This document shows, one piece after another, positions 1-8,783 of a stretch of 64,000 nucleotides of DNA. Under the pieces are notes generated by a model that saw nothing but the letters and a program-made list of their open reading frames with translations, searched no databases and was not told the origin of the DNA. Source of the DNA: an uncultured Dehalococcoidia bacterium (lineage in GTDB: Bacteria; Chloroflexota; Dehalococcoidia; Lucifugimonadales; UBA3495); NCBI GenBank assembly GCA_958296225.1, contig OY282456.1, forward strand, positions 124,001 through 188,000. Reading direction: 5' to 3'. Numbering within the stretch: position 1 is the first letter of the stretch; every line of letters begins with the position of its first letter. The position numbers and the translations under genes are program-made.

Positions 1-192
1 AAACTGGAAGCGTTCCCGGTGGACGTGTGGGTACGGCGCGCATTGGCCGAATGGTATTTTCCGATGCAGAAAAAGCCGCCTGACCGGGCGATGGTGGAAT
101 GGGCGCAGGGGTACTTTGGGCAATATGCGGGCTACTCGCAGCAGTACCTGTTTCACGGACGGCGCCGGGAAGGCAACAACCGGAGGAATTGA
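1..192 (+). CDS. 8-oxoguanine DNA glycosylase (OGG1-type), C-terminal fragment
   Basis: This is the last 63 codons of a gene cut by the window edge. It begins at the KLEAFPVDVW segment, which carries the aspartate of the HhH-GPD active site, and ends with the block QYAGYSQQYLFHGRR. Both segments recur almost unchanged in the next two genes, so this is the first visible member of a tandem glycosylase family that excises oxidised purines. The catalytic lysine would lie upstream of the window. The stop overlaps the ribosome binding site (CGGAGGAATTGAG) of the following copy, so the copies are probably co-transcribed. Confidence 0.85.
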   Translation, partial: KLEAFPVDVWVRRALAEWYFPMQKKPPDRAMVEWAQGYFGQYAGYSQQYLFHGRRREGNNRRN

Positions 193-193
193 G

Positions 194-1096
194 ATGACAC
201 GGGAACTTGCGCTTACGCAGCCTTTTGACCTGGAATTGAGCCTGACGATGGGGCAGGCGTTCCGGTGGCGTCCGCTGGGCGACGGCCGGTTTTCGGGCGT
301 GCTGGGTGAAAATCTAATTCATATCCGGCAGATTGAAGGAGGCGTGGAGTACCGGGTGGGCGGGCCGGATGGGGAGCGGGACGGCTCCGATTCGGACGAC
401 GGTTTGCTGCGTCGCTATTTCCGGGAGGATGATGACGTTACGGCTATCTACAACGATCTAAGCCGCGACCCAGTGGTGGCCAGGCTGGTAGCGCAGTATC
501 CGGGGATGCGGGTTCTGCGGCAAGAACCGTGGGAGTGCCTGGTGGCATACACTTGCTCAAGACGTAACACCATCGCCCGCATCGCCCATAACATAGAGGC
601 GATAGCAAGCCTGAGTCAGAGAACCGTAAAGCTGGGGGATGATGTGAGGTGCGTTTTCCCAACGGCAGCCCAAATTGTTCGCGCGGGAGAAGGGGCCTTG
701 AAAGACTTGCGCTTGGGCCTCAACCGGCCTGGCAATGTATTCAAAGCCGCCAATCAAGTCTGTATTGGTGCGCTGAATTTGGATGCGCTGGCAGAGGTGA
801 AAGTGCCTTGTAATGAGGCCATACGGACATTGGAGGATTGCCCTGGCATTGGCCCCAAAATAGCCAACTGCGTTGCTATGATGTCACTGGACAAGCTGGA
901 TGCTTTCCCAGTGGACATTTGGATATTGCGAGCGCTGGAACGTTGGCAATACCAGAACCGGGGCTGCCAGATGCCCAGGAATACAATGAGCCCTAACGAC
1001 CACCGGAGGATAGCAAGCTGGGCGCAACTCTATTTTGGCAAATATGCCGGATGTGCCGGCCAGTACCTGTTTCACGGCATAAAGCCGAATAAATGA
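194..1096 (+). CDS. OGG1-type 8-oxoguanine DNA glycosylase/lyase, tandem copy 2
   Basis: A 300-residue base-excision repair enzyme. Residues 19-26 (MGQAFRWR) match the N-terminal OGG domain signature. Residues 109-130 (RQEPWECL..., CSRRNTIARI) match the segment of human OGG1 that contacts the orphan cytosine. Residues 216-243 are the helix-hairpin-helix and GPD block, with catalytic Lys222 (PGIGPKIANC) and Asp241 (FPVDIW). The ATG at 194 was chosen because GGAGG lies just upstream and because the protein then aligns end to end with copy 3. The gene starts 2 bases after copy 1 stops. Residues 120-210 differ markedly from copy 3, so the tandem copies are diverged paralogues and not a recent duplication. 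Confidence 0.88.
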   Translation: MTRELALTQPFDLELSLTMGQAFRWRPLGDGRFSGVLGENLIHIRQIEGGVEYRVGGPDGERDGSDSDDGLLRRYFREDDDVTAIYNDLSRDPVVARLVAQYPGMRVLRQEPWECLVAYTCSRRNTIARIAHNIEAIASLSQRTVKLGDDVRCVFPTAAQIVRAGEGALKDLRLGLNRPGNVFKAANQVCIGALNLDALAEVKVPCNEAIRTLEDCPGIGPKIANCVAMMSLDKLDAFPVDIWILRALERWQYQNRGCQMPRNTMSPNDHRRIASWAQLYFGKYAGCAGQYLFHGIKPNK

Positions 1097-1121
1097 ACCC
1101 GGCGGGCAATGGGCGAACAAT

Positions 1122-2108
1122 ATGACACGCGAAATCCTTACCGGTCATCCCTTCAACCTGTCTCTCACCCTCACGATGGGCCAGGCGTTCCGCTGGCGTC
1201 CTTTTGGCGACGGCTGGTACTCCGGCGTGCTGGGGCCGCATCTGGTTCACGTCCGGCAGGTTGGCGGTGGTGTTGAGTACGAGGCGGCCAGCGCGCCTGG
1301 ACGCGAGGACGACCCGGCGGAGCGACTGCATCGCTATTTTCGGCTGGATGATGACATTGACGCCATTTATGCCAGCGTTGGCCGCGACTCGAAAGTGGCT
1401 GCCATAATGCGGGAGTATCCGGGCCTGCGCATCCTGCGGCAAGAGCCGTGGGAGTGCATGGTGTCCCAGCTTTGCGCCGGGCGAACCAGCATCGGCCATG
1501 CTATTGGAATGGTGGCAAACATAGCGAATAACTTCGGTCTGCCGCTGGAACTGGCCGGCAACGTTCGCTACACCTTTCCCACGGCGGAGCAACTGGCGGC
1601 AGACTCCGGGCGGGCGCTGGTCAGACTGGATGAGCTGCGGCTGGGCCGGGAACTGGCGGACAACATAATTGCCGCCGCCCAGCGGGTTTGCGACGGCGAA
1701 TTGGATTGGGACGCGCTGCGCCGTCAGCCCTATGTCGATGTCAAGCAACGGCTAACGCAATATCCCGGCGTCGGCGAGAAAACTGCCGACTATATCGCGC
1801 TCTTTGCGCTGGACAAGCTGGAGGCGTTCCCGTTGGACAAATGGGTATGGCGCGCGCTAACCGAATCCTACCCGGAGTGGGGCATCGCGGAGACCGGGCA
1901 ACCGACCGACCAGGAACGGCGCGAACTGGCAAAACGGGCGCGGAGCGTGTTCGGCGAGTACGCCGGCTATGCCAACCAGTACCTGTTTCACCGGCGTCGG
2001 GAGGATGACGAGGAATTTCTTTTCGGAAAGCGGCGACACGACGTGCTCGGGACAGAGACAGCGGACGAAGCCCGCTATGAATACCTGGCCCGCAAGTATT
2101 TAGCATAA
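1122..2108 (+). CDS. OGG1-type DNA glycosylase/lyase, tandem copy 3
   Basis: This 328-residue paralogue of the preceding gene has the same TMGQAFRWRP N-terminus, a helix-hairpin-helix with Lys220 (YPGVGEKTADY) and catalytic Asp239 (FPLDKW). The segment equivalent to CSxxNxIARI reads CAGRTSIGHA, so the Asn and Arg that touch the base opposite the lesion in OGG1 are replaced. That suggests an altered opposite-base or substrate preference (inference). A charged tail of about 35 residues after the common YLFHRRR block is unique to this copy. The stop codon overlaps the start of the PIN-domain gene (TAATG). Confidence 0.87.
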   Translation: MTREILTGHPFNLSLTLTMGQAFRWRPFGDGWYSGVLGPHLVHVRQVGGGVEYEAASAPGREDDPAERLHRYFRLDDDIDAIYASVGRDSKVAAIMREYPGLRILRQEPWECMVSQLCAGRTSIGHAIGMVANIANNFGLPLELAGNVRYTFPTAEQLAADSGRALVRLDELRLGRELADNIIAAAQRVCDGELDWDALRRQPYVDVKQRLTQYPGVGEKTADYIALFALDKLEAFPLDKWVWRALTESYPEWGIAETGQPTDQERRELAKRARSVFGEYAGYANQYLFHRRREDDEEFLFGKRRHDVLGTETADEARYEYLARKYLA

Positions 2109-2512
2109 TGCTTATTGACACCAATGTGCTTGTTGACCGGGCGCTCGATAGACGTCCCAGCTCGATACCGGCCACGGAACTTATTGAGCGACTGGTGCAA
2201 GAACCGGGACGCGCGTTCGTTGCCTGGCACACCGTAGCGACTTTCCACTATCTGGCAGCCCGGGCGGCGGGTAACGCCAGGGCGCGTGAACTTGTCGTTG
2301 CGATGATTAACTTCGCCACGGTCGTACCTACAGGCACAGATTCACTCCGTTATGCTCGGTCGCTGGCGATGGCGGATTTTGAGGATGCGATGCAGGTTGC
2401 GGCGGCGCCGGCCAGCGGCGCCGGGCATATCATCACGCAAAACGTCAGAGACTTCACGCAATCGCCAATTCCTGCCCTAACGCCGGAACAGGCCCTGCGG
2501 GAATTGTTTTAG
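2108..2512 (+). CDS. PIN-domain protein (VapC-like ribonuclease)
   Basis: A 134-residue PIN-fold protein. MLIDTNVLVD provides the first acidic residue, the central region has DFEDAMQ, and IITQNVRDF provides the C-terminal acidic site, matching the metal-binding pattern of VapC-type RNases. The ATG overlaps the stop of the third glycosylase gene by one base, so translation is probably coupled. No antitoxin-like gene lies immediately upstream; the partner is either unlinked or the protein is not a classical toxin. The end overlaps the convergent pduX-like gene by four bases. Confidence 0.75.
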   Translation: MLIDTNVLVDRALDRRPSSIPATELIERLVQEPGRAFVAWHTVATFHYLAARAAGNARARELVVAMINFATVVPTGTDSLRYARSLAMADFEDAMQVAAAPASGAGHIITQNVRDFTQSPIPALTPEQALRELF

Positions 2513-3429
2513 GGAGACGCCTGGCGGACGCCGCCGCCGATGATGCGGAAGTGCCGTATGCTTTCGGCGTCGGCGAACTCCCGCAGCGCCCGGCGATAGG
2601 CCGGCTTGCTGTGCCGTTTGCGGGCGTCCAGCAGGATGCCTACCACCGTGCCGCTGTGGGCTACGTTGACGCCGGCGGCGCCGATTTCCTCGGCCAGGGA
2701 ACTCGCCCGCGCCACCCACGGGCCGGCGTCGGGGGGATGGCCGGCGCGGGCGCTGATGGTTGCGCCCCGGCCGACCAGCCCGGCGTCGGCGCGGCGGATG
2801 CCCTCTCGCACCAGTTCCAGGGCGGCGTCGGTGCTGGCGGCTATCTTTTGCCACTGCGCCGTGCGGTCAGTCCGGTTAAAATCCAGCGTGTCCACCTGGC
2901 CGCCCCGGTCGATGACGATTACCTCCAGCGGCGGCGGCGGCCCCAGCGACTCGGCGATGCGTCCCCGGCGGTGGTCGAACAGGGCGACGCCGGGGAACAT
3001 CACGCCGTCCGTCGGTTCCACGGACAGGGCGATGCCGGCAATCGTCGCCGGCGGGAGCGATACTCCGGCGGCGGTTCCGGTGGCCCAGACCGCGGCGGTG
3101 ATGTCGGCGCTGCTGCTGCCCATCCCCTTGCCGGGGGGTATCGGATTGGCTGCCGACACCTGGGCGGTCAGGTGGGCAAGGCCGCTGCCGGCCGCCAGCC
3201 GGGCCAGCGTGGCCGCGACGGCGCGCCGGGTTTTGGGGAGGTGGTCGATACCGCTTACCGGCGTCGCCGGGTCAGCGCCAGCGGCGGCGCGCAGGGTGAC
3301 GGTGACCCGGGAAAACTGGTTGATGGGGCAGGTGACCAGGAAATCAATGCCGCCGGTCATCCCCTGCACCAGTTCGCCGCAGGTTCCGGGGGCCAGGGCA
3401 GTTGCGGTTCCGATGACATCGCCAAGCAT
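2509..3429 (-). CDS. pduX: GHMP-family kinase, probable L-threonine kinase
   Basis: A 306-residue GHMP kinase. The N-terminus APGTCGELVQG and the glycine/serine-rich ATP loop at residues 98-107 (PPGKGMGSSS) are typical of PduX, which phosphorylates L-threonine for the aminopropanol linker of cobalamin. The gene follows cobU by 9 bases on the same strand, and cobQ lies upstream of that, which supports a role in nucleotide-loop assembly. Other GHMP kinases share this fold, so the substrate is inferred mainly from context. Confidence 0.8.
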   Translation of the reverse strand: MLGDVIGTATALAPGTCGELVQGMTGGIDFLVTCPINQFSRVTVTLRAAAGADPATPVSGIDHLPKTRRAVAATLARLAAGSGLAHLTAQVSAANPIPPGKGMGSSSADITAAVWATGTAAGVSLPPATIAGIALSVEPTDGVMFPGVALFDHRRGRIAESLGPPPPLEVIVIDRGGQVDTLDFNRTDRTAQWQKIAASTDAALELVREGIRRADAGLVGRGATISARAGHPPDAGPWVARASSLAEEIGAAGVNVAHSGTVVGILLDARKRHSKPAYRRALREFADAESIRHFRIIGGGVRQASP

Positions 3430-3438
3430 TGGGTCAGA

Positions 3439-3996
3439 TTAGCACGGTTTCAGGCGCACGGGTATGCCGGCCACGACCAGCGTCACCGCATCCGACGCCG
3501 CCGCCATGGCCTGATTCACCGTTCCCAGCAAATCCTGGAACTGCCGGCCCAGCGGCGACGCCGCCACCGGCGATTGCCCCACCTCGCCGCTGACGATGAC
3601 GGCGTCGGAATCCAGTTCACGCACGAAAGCGGCAAAACGGCGCACGGCGCCGACCGTCCGCGCTTCCAGCTCCGCAGCCGGCGTCCCTTCGTGTTCAAGC
3701 AGCAGGTTCGATACCCACCCGTCCAGCGAGTCCAGCAGCAGAACCGCTCCATTCTCCGGGGCGTTTTCCATTTCCCGCAAAGCCCGCACCGGGTTCAGCG
3801 GGGTTGCCACCGTCCGCCACTGGTCCGGACGCCGCTCCCGGTGTCGTCGGATGCGCTCGGCCATCTCAGGGTCGGTAGCCACGCCGGTTGCCAGGTAAAT
3901 CACGGGCCGGCCCTGGGCCAGTTCCGCCGCCAGCGTTTCGGCGTAGGCGCTTTTGCCCGACCGGATGCCGCCCAGCGCCAGGTGGATGGCGCTCAT
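3439..3996 (-). CDS. cobU: Adenosylcobinamide kinase / adenosylcobinamide-phosphate guanylyltransferase
   Basis: This 185-residue bifunctional enzyme phosphorylates adenosylcobinamide and transfers GMP to it, giving AdoCbi-GDP. The P-loop GGIRSGKS is at residues 9-16. RRHRERRPDQW around His52 matches the histidine that is guanylylated in CobU. VIVSGEVGQSPV is the conserved middle block. The start overlaps the cobQ stop by four bases (ATGA), so the two are translationally coupled. Confidence 0.92.
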   Translation of the reverse strand: MSAIHLALGGIRSGKSAYAETLAAELAQGRPVIYLATGVATDPEMAERIRRHRERRPDQWRTVATPLNPVRALREMENAPENGAVLLLDSLDGWVSNLLLEHEGTPAAELEARTVGAVRRFAAFVRELDSDAVIVSGEVGQSPVAASPLGRQFQDLLGTVNQAMAAASDAVTLVVAGIPVRLKPC

Positions 3997-5576
3997 AACG
4001 CCGGCGAGAAGTCAATCATATCGTACACCAACTCCATACGCAGGCTGCTCCGCACCCAGTCGGCCAGGCGGTCATACTCCCGGTCCCGGGATACGTTAAC
4101 GCCGGCGGGCAGCGTAACTCCCTTGCGCCGGGCCAACTCCTGCAACAGCGCCCGGCGGACGCCGGCGTTGTGAAACAGGCCGTGAATGTACGTACCCATG
4201 GCGCGCCCGGTGGTCTCCAGCGCGCCGTCCCACCCGGTCTCCGGGGTAACCGGAGCATCAGCCCGGTCGAATACGGCAAAGGGCGGAATGACCCCCTCGC
4301 CGGCGGTGCGGCCCATGTGAATCTCGTAGCCAACCACCGGCTCGCCGGCCGCGCCGGACAGCAGCCCGCCGGGCCCGGCGGCCTCAGCGCGCACCGTGGC
4401 CTGCACCCGGTGCGTCTCTTTCGTGCCGGCAAAGGTCGTAACCAGGGGCAGCAGACCCAGGCCATCGGCGGCGCCGACGGCAGATTCGACGCCGTCCGGG
4501 TCCAGCAGTGTCTTGCCCAGCATCTGGTAGCCGCCGCAAATACCGATGACCGCCGCGCCGTGGTCAAAAGCGGCGATTACCGCCGGCGACAGCCCCTGTC
4601 GTTCCATCCACAACAGGTCGGGGATGGTGGTTTTGCTGCCGGGCACAATCACCAGGTCGGGGCGGCCCAGCCGGTCGCCGTGCTGCACGTAGCGCAGCGC
4701 GACACCCGGCTCGCGGGCCAGCGGGTCGAAGTCGTCAAAATTGGAGATGTGGGGCACCTGCACCACCGCCACATCCAGGACGGCGGGCGCGGCGGAACGG
4801 GGCGGCGTGAGGTCCAGCGCCACCGAATCCTCCTCCGGGATGTGGATGTCCCGGAAATGATGCACCACCCCCACCACCGGCTTGCCGGTGTAGTCCTCCA
4901 GCCAGGTCAGGCCGTCGGTCAGCAGGGAAACATCGCCGCGAAACTTGTTGATGAGCAGGCCCTTGACGGCGTTCCGCTCCGCATCATCCAGCAGCTGCAG
5001 CGTTCCCACCAGCGCGGCGAACACGCCACCCCGGTCAATATCGCCGCACAGCAGCACCGGAGCGCCGGCGTACAGGGCGACGCGCATATTGACGATTTCG
5101 GTGGCTTTCAGATTGATTTCGGCGGGGCTGCCGGCCCCCTCGATAACCACTACGTCAAACTGGCGGCGCAGCGCATCCAGCGACGCTGCCACCGATGCCC
5201 ACAGCGTGGCCTTGAGGTCGAAGTAATCCCGGGCGCGGGCCGAGGTCAGGGGCCGGCCCATCAGCACCACCTGGGCGTGGCTGTCAGCCTCCGGTTTGAG
5301 CAGGACGGGGTTCATCTCCACGCGGGCCGCGACGCCGGCGGCCTCGGCCTGCACCGCCTGGGCGCGGCCAATTTCGCCGCCGTCGGGAGTAACGTAGGAA
5401 TTGTTGGACATATTCTGCGCCTTGAACGGCGCCACCCGCAGCCCGTCCTGCCGCAGCATCCGGCACAGGGCCGACACCAGCACGCTCTTGCCCACGTGCG
5501 ACGCCGTGCCCTGCACCATCAGGACGCGGCCCAGAGGGGGCGACGGGTTCGCCGGCGTATTATCGCTGCTGCTCAT
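3993..5576 (-). CDS. cobQ: Cobyric acid synthase (glutamine-hydrolysing)
   Basis: The 527-residue enzyme amidates side chains of adenosylcobyrinic acid a,c-diamide. The N-terminal half is a dethiobiotin-synthetase-like ATPase with a P-loop (GTASHVGKS) near residues 23-31, followed by APFKAQNMSNN. The C-terminal half is a class I amidotransferase with the nucleophile in GICGGYQMLG near residue 349 and GTYIHGLF near the end. The open frame runs upstream to 5801, but the ATG at 5574-5576 gives the usual N-terminus. It is first gene of cobQ-cobU-pduX. I looked for a cobalamin riboswitch upstream and saw no B12 box. Confidence 0.92.
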   Translation of the reverse strand: MSSSDNTPANPSPPLGRVLMVQGTASHVGKSVLVSALCRMLRQDGLRVAPFKAQNMSNNSYVTPDGGEIGRAQAVQAEAAGVAARVEMNPVLLKPEADSHAQVVLMGRPLTSARARDYFDLKATLWASVAASLDALRRQFDVVVIEGAGSPAEINLKATEIVNMRVALYAGAPVLLCGDIDRGGVFAALVGTLQLLDDAERNAVKGLLINKFRGDVSLLTDGLTWLEDYTGKPVVGVVHHFRDIHIPEEDSVALDLTPPRSAAPAVLDVAVVQVPHISNFDDFDPLAREPGVALRYVQHGDRLGRPDLVIVPGSKTTIPDLLWMERQGLSPAVIAAFDHGAAVIGICGGYQMLGKTLLDPDGVESAVGAADGLGLLPLVTTFAGTKETHRVQATVRAEAAGPGGLLSGAAGEPVVGYEIHMGRTAGEGVIPPFAVFDRADAPVTPETGWDGALETTGRAMGTYIHGLFHNAGVRRALLQELARRKGVTLPAGVNVSRDREYDRLADWVRSSLRMELVYDMIDFSPAL

Positions 5577-5767
5577 TGCGTATGCCTCCGCCGGATGCGG
5601 CTCCGGGGGATGTATGATACAGCAATTAGAGCGGATTATGGCGGCGGCGGTTGAGGAAATTCCGTGATGCCGGTTGCGCTGGTCAGTTTCAATTTTGACC
5701 GGGATGGCGTGATATTCGGCGGGAGATCTCACGCTTACCCACTTTGGGTTGGGGGGTTGAAAATGCC

Positions 5768-5821
5768 GGCCTCTCCGGGTAAGGAACAGGTTACTAACCA
5801 CTGTTGCTGACCGGGGAGGCC
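5768..5821. repeat. Inverted repeat beside the dead transposase
   Basis: GGCCTCTCCGG at 5768-5778 is matched by CCGGGGAGGCC at 5811-5821, ten of eleven bases pairing. It sits immediately upstream of the transposase relic. It may be a regulatory hairpin of the element or of cobQ, which diverges from here; it is not clearly an IS end. Confidence 0.4.
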
Positions 5822-5825
5822 GACG

Positions 5826-6743
5826 ATGTCATGGTATCACTCTATCGCCACGTTCCTGAACTATGCGTTGCCTCAGTGGCGCGCCACGCGACGCACCAAC
5901 TTGGCCCGGCTCACGGCCGCCGTGCTGGACCGACGCACCCGGGCCATCTCGGTTCCGGTACGGGCCGGCGCTGCCGGTTGCCCGCCTCACATCACCAGCG
6001 CAAAAAGCGGCGGTTCCGGTTTCTGTCCAACGCTCGCTTTGACACCATGGCGGCGCCGACGGGGCTGCCGGGTTCAATCTGCCAGGCGGCCCGGCTGCGG
6101 GGTCTGACGCCAATCATGATTGACGGGTCTGATTCAGGCCCGCGGCGCTGGCGGGCGGTTTGCCGTGGTTTGTTTCCGCCGTCGGGGTCGGCCCCGGCTC
6201 AGCTGGATGTCCACGCCGGCGGAACTGGACCCTGCTACTAGCGGATCGCGGCGTGCGAACCCTTGACCAATGGCGAGCCGGCTTGCTCCGATTCCGGCAA
6301 CTGATACCCCGGCACACCGGCGATCCGGTGGCCTGCGTAATCCGACTTAAAGGCGATGCCATCATACAGACCGACACCTTTCGGGGCCGTCTGAGCAACT
6401 ACCCGCGGCCCCGGGGTCGTATCCGGTTCCTGAACCGAGTGCGCTACCGTCAAGACGGAGCGGTGGCAGCCAACCCGGTTTGGTATTGGGCCCGGGGACA
6501 CCGGGAGCGCTGGTATCCGGCTACTTCGCTGGCCGATCCGCGCCCGGCCGGGCGGATGTATCGGCGTCGGAGCAGTATTTCCAGGACGGCAAGCAGCGCT
6601 TTGGATTGGACCGGAGCGCGGTAACCACCACCGGCCGGCGGCAACGGCTGCTGGCGGCGGCGCTGCGGGCCTGCTGCCTGGCTAGGCCCGCCCCACCATC
6701 ACAACTTTTCACCTCACCGCCCCGCCAAACCGGGTACGGGTGA
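5826..6743 (+). pseudogene. IS4-like DDE transposase, multiply frameshifted relic
   Basis: Transposase-like sequence is spread over successive frames. MSWYHSIATFLNYALPQW opens the first frame. The next carries LRGLTPIMIDGSD, with the likely first catalytic aspartate. A third frame from about 6220 carries LLADRGVRT, with the likely second aspartate, and VIRLKGDAIIQTDTFRG. The fourth, from about 6570, carries EQYFQDGKQRFGLDRS, resembling the C-terminal glutamate region of IS4-family enzymes. At least three frameshifts and internal losses make it non-functional. No convincing terminal repeats or target duplication were found, so it is an old insertion. It fills most of the gap between cobQ and the ABC transporter. 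Confidence 0.75.
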
Positions 6744-6760
6744 CGCCGGCTCAGTCGGAA

Positions 6761-6789
6761 TTGAACGCCGGCGGGCGATTAGGTACAAT
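6761..6789 (+). promoter_or_regulatory. Probable promoter of the peptide-type ABC transporter
   Basis: TTGAAC at 6761-6766 and TACAAT at 6784-6789 are separated by 17 bases, a good match to a housekeeping sigma promoter. It lies about 105 bases upstream of the binding-protein start codon and downstream of the transposase relic. Confidence 0.5.
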
Positions 6790-6893
6790 CCGGCTTGACT
6801 TCGCTGGATGAAATGGGCGAACCGATTTATGCAAACCGATTCCGGTCAGCATCTCGTATCAAAATACATCCAGAATACTGACTCGGAGGCGTT

Positions 6894-8711
6894 ATGACGT
6901 TTAGCATTTTCCGAATACTGGCGATTACGGCCGCGCTGGCCGCGGCCAGCGCTCTGTTGGCCTGCGGGGGCAGTGAAGCGCCGGCGCAATCCGCAGCGCC
7001 GACCGCCGCTGCGCCGGCGGGCGCAGCGGCGACACAATCCGTTGCGCCGACGGCTGCGGCCGTGGCCACCAGCCCTGCCGCCGCCGCCCCGCCGGCCGCC
7101 GCTCCGTCCCCGGCGGCAATGCCGGCCGCCGTCGCTCCCGCGGCGACGCCGGGCGACAGCTGCGCCCCGTCCGCGGACTTGACCTTTGACAACCGGCCAC
7201 CGCAGGGCGGCACGCTGGTCAGGCTGTTCTCCGACCCCACGTCGCTGGACCCGCATCAGATTGGCGACGTAACCTCCAGCGTGGTGGTTGGCGAAATATT
7301 CGGCGGCCTGGTTACGCTGAGCCTGGACTACCAGCCCGTGCTGGACCTTGCCGAGAGCTGCGCAATCAGCGAGGATGGCACCGTGTACACCTTCGTGCTG
7401 CGGGAGAACGCCCGGTTTCACGATGGCAAACCCGTTACCGCCCAGGACGTGAAGTGGTCTATCGAACGGGCGGCTGACCCCAAAACGCTGTCGGTCAACG
7501 CCCAGAACTATCTTGGCGACATCATCGGCGTTAGCGACAAGTTGGAGGGAAACGCTGACGCAGTGCGCGGCGTCCGGGTCATTGACGACCGCACCATCGA
7601 ATTCACCATTGACGCGCCCAAATCCTACTTCCTCGCCAAGCTTTCGTACCCCACCGCCTACGTGCTCGACCCGGCGCAGGTAACCCAGGACGATTCGTGG
7701 CTGGAACAGCCCAACGCCACCGGGCCCTTCCGCCTGGGAACCTACGACGTTGGCGAGCTGATAATCCTGGAACGCAACGAACTGTATCACCTCGGCCCGC
7801 CCAACATTGAGAGCGTCCAGATGATTCTCAGCGGCGGCTCGGCGATGATTATGTACGAGAACAACGAGATTCACCTCACCGGCGTGGGCATTGACGACCT
7901 GCCCCGGCTGCTTGACCCTAACGACCCGCTGAACCCTCAACTGCACCGTTCCCCGCAGGATTTCGACGTCTTTTATATTGGCCTCAACGCGGCCGAACCG
8001 CCCTTTGACGACCCCAAAGTGCGCCAGGCCCTCAACTACGCCGTGGACTTGCAGGGCATCGCCGACAACGTGCTGGACGGCCGGGTGTCGCCGGCCCGGG
8101 GCGTGATACCGCCGGGCTTTCCGTCCTACACCGAAAACCTGCGCAGTTATGAATACAACCCGGAGCGGGCAATGGAGCTGATGCAGCAGTCAAAGTATGC
8201 CGACGCCCTGGCCAGCGGCGACTTCCCCCGCATCACGTTGACCATCTCCGGCAGTTTCGGCGCCGCCATACCCATCTATCTGGAAGTGATGCTGGAGCAG
8301 TGGCGTCAGGAGTTGGGCATCGAAATCGACATCCAGCAAACCGAGTGGGCGACTTTCCTGGACGATGTGAACGAGCGCAAATATCAGATGTTCTCCCTGG
8401 GCTGGATTGCCGACTACCCCGACCCGGAGAACTTCCTTGACCTCCTGTTCCGCTCCGACAGCCTCAACAACCACACCAACTACGACAACCCCGAGGTTGA
8501 CCGGCTGTTGGAAGCAGCCCGAACCGAGCGGGACCGGGAGCGCCGTTTCGAGATTTACAACCAGGTGGAGCAGCTAATCCTGGACGACGCCCCCTGGGTG
8601 TGGACCTGGTTCAGCGGCGAGGGCTACGCGCTCATCAAGCCGGAAGTGTCCGACTACTTCCTGCTGCAAATGAGCATCCCCAAGTACCGCTACATCTACT
8701 TCAACCAGTAG
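6894..8711 (+). CDS. ABC transporter substrate-binding lipoprotein, family 5 (DppA/OppA type)
   Basis: A 605-residue extracytoplasmic binding protein. The N-terminus is a lipoprotein signal with lipobox LLAC at Cys24, followed by about 75 residues very rich in Ala and Pro, a flexible tether. The mature part carries family 5 hallmarks: GGTLVRLFSDPTSLDPHQ, the FVLRENARFHDGKPVTAQDV block, and ALNYAVDLQGIADNVLDG. GGAGG precedes the ATG. Two permease genes follow, so it probably delivers peptides or another small ligand to them; the ligand cannot be told from sequence. Confidence 0.9.
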   Translation: MTFSIFRILAITAALAAASALLACGGSEAPAQSAAPTAAAPAGAAATQSVAPTAAAVATSPAAAAPPAAAPSPAAMPAAVAPAATPGDSCAPSADLTFDNRPPQGGTLVRLFSDPTSLDPHQIGDVTSSVVVGEIFGGLVTLSLDYQPVLDLAESCAISEDGTVYTFVLRENARFHDGKPVTAQDVKWSIERAADPKTLSVNAQNYLGDIIGVSDKLEGNADAVRGVRVIDDRTIEFTIDAPKSYFLAKLSYPTAYVLDPAQVTQDDSWLEQPNATGPFRLGTYDVGELIILERNELYHLGPPNIESVQMILSGGSAMIMYENNEIHLTGVGIDDLPRLLDPNDPLNPQLHRSPQDFDVFYIGLNAAEPPFDDPKVRQALNYAVDLQGIADNVLDGRVSPARGVIPPGFPSYTENLRSYEYNPERAMELMQQSKYADALASGDFPRITLTISGSFGAAIPIYLEVMLEQWRQELGIEIDIQQTEWATFLDDVNERKYQMFSLGWIADYPDPENFLDLLFRSDSLNNHTNYDNPEVDRLLEAARTERDRERRFEIYNQVEQLILDDAPWVWTWFSGEGYALIKPEVSDYFLLQMSIPKYRYIYFNQ

Positions 8712-8718
8712 AGCCTGG

Positions 8719-8758
8719 GCCGGCGCCGGAGCGAATAATCATTCGCCCCGGCGCCGGC
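8719..8758. terminator. Strong GCGAAT hairpin between binding protein and permease
   Basis: Two 18-base arms (8719-8736 and 8741-8758) pair at 17 positions around a four-base loop, with GCGAAT/ATTCGC at the tip and GCCGGCGCC at the base. It stands 8 bases after the binding-protein stop. With no T-tract it may act as a partial terminator or 3'-stabilising stem that gives more binding protein than permease. The same design recurs at 17787-17818. Confidence 0.6.
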
Positions 8759-8783
8759 GTCCTTACGAAACGGATAGTTGCCG

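Noticed and set aside
2551..4173. Long plus-strand open frame opposite pduX and cobU
   Set aside because: A GC-rich shadow frame: Arg/Gly/His-rich without motifs, while the minus strand encodes two clear enzymes.
5577..5825. Possible cobalamin riboswitch upstream of cobQ
   Set aside because: No B12 box or recognisable aptamer elements on the minus strand.
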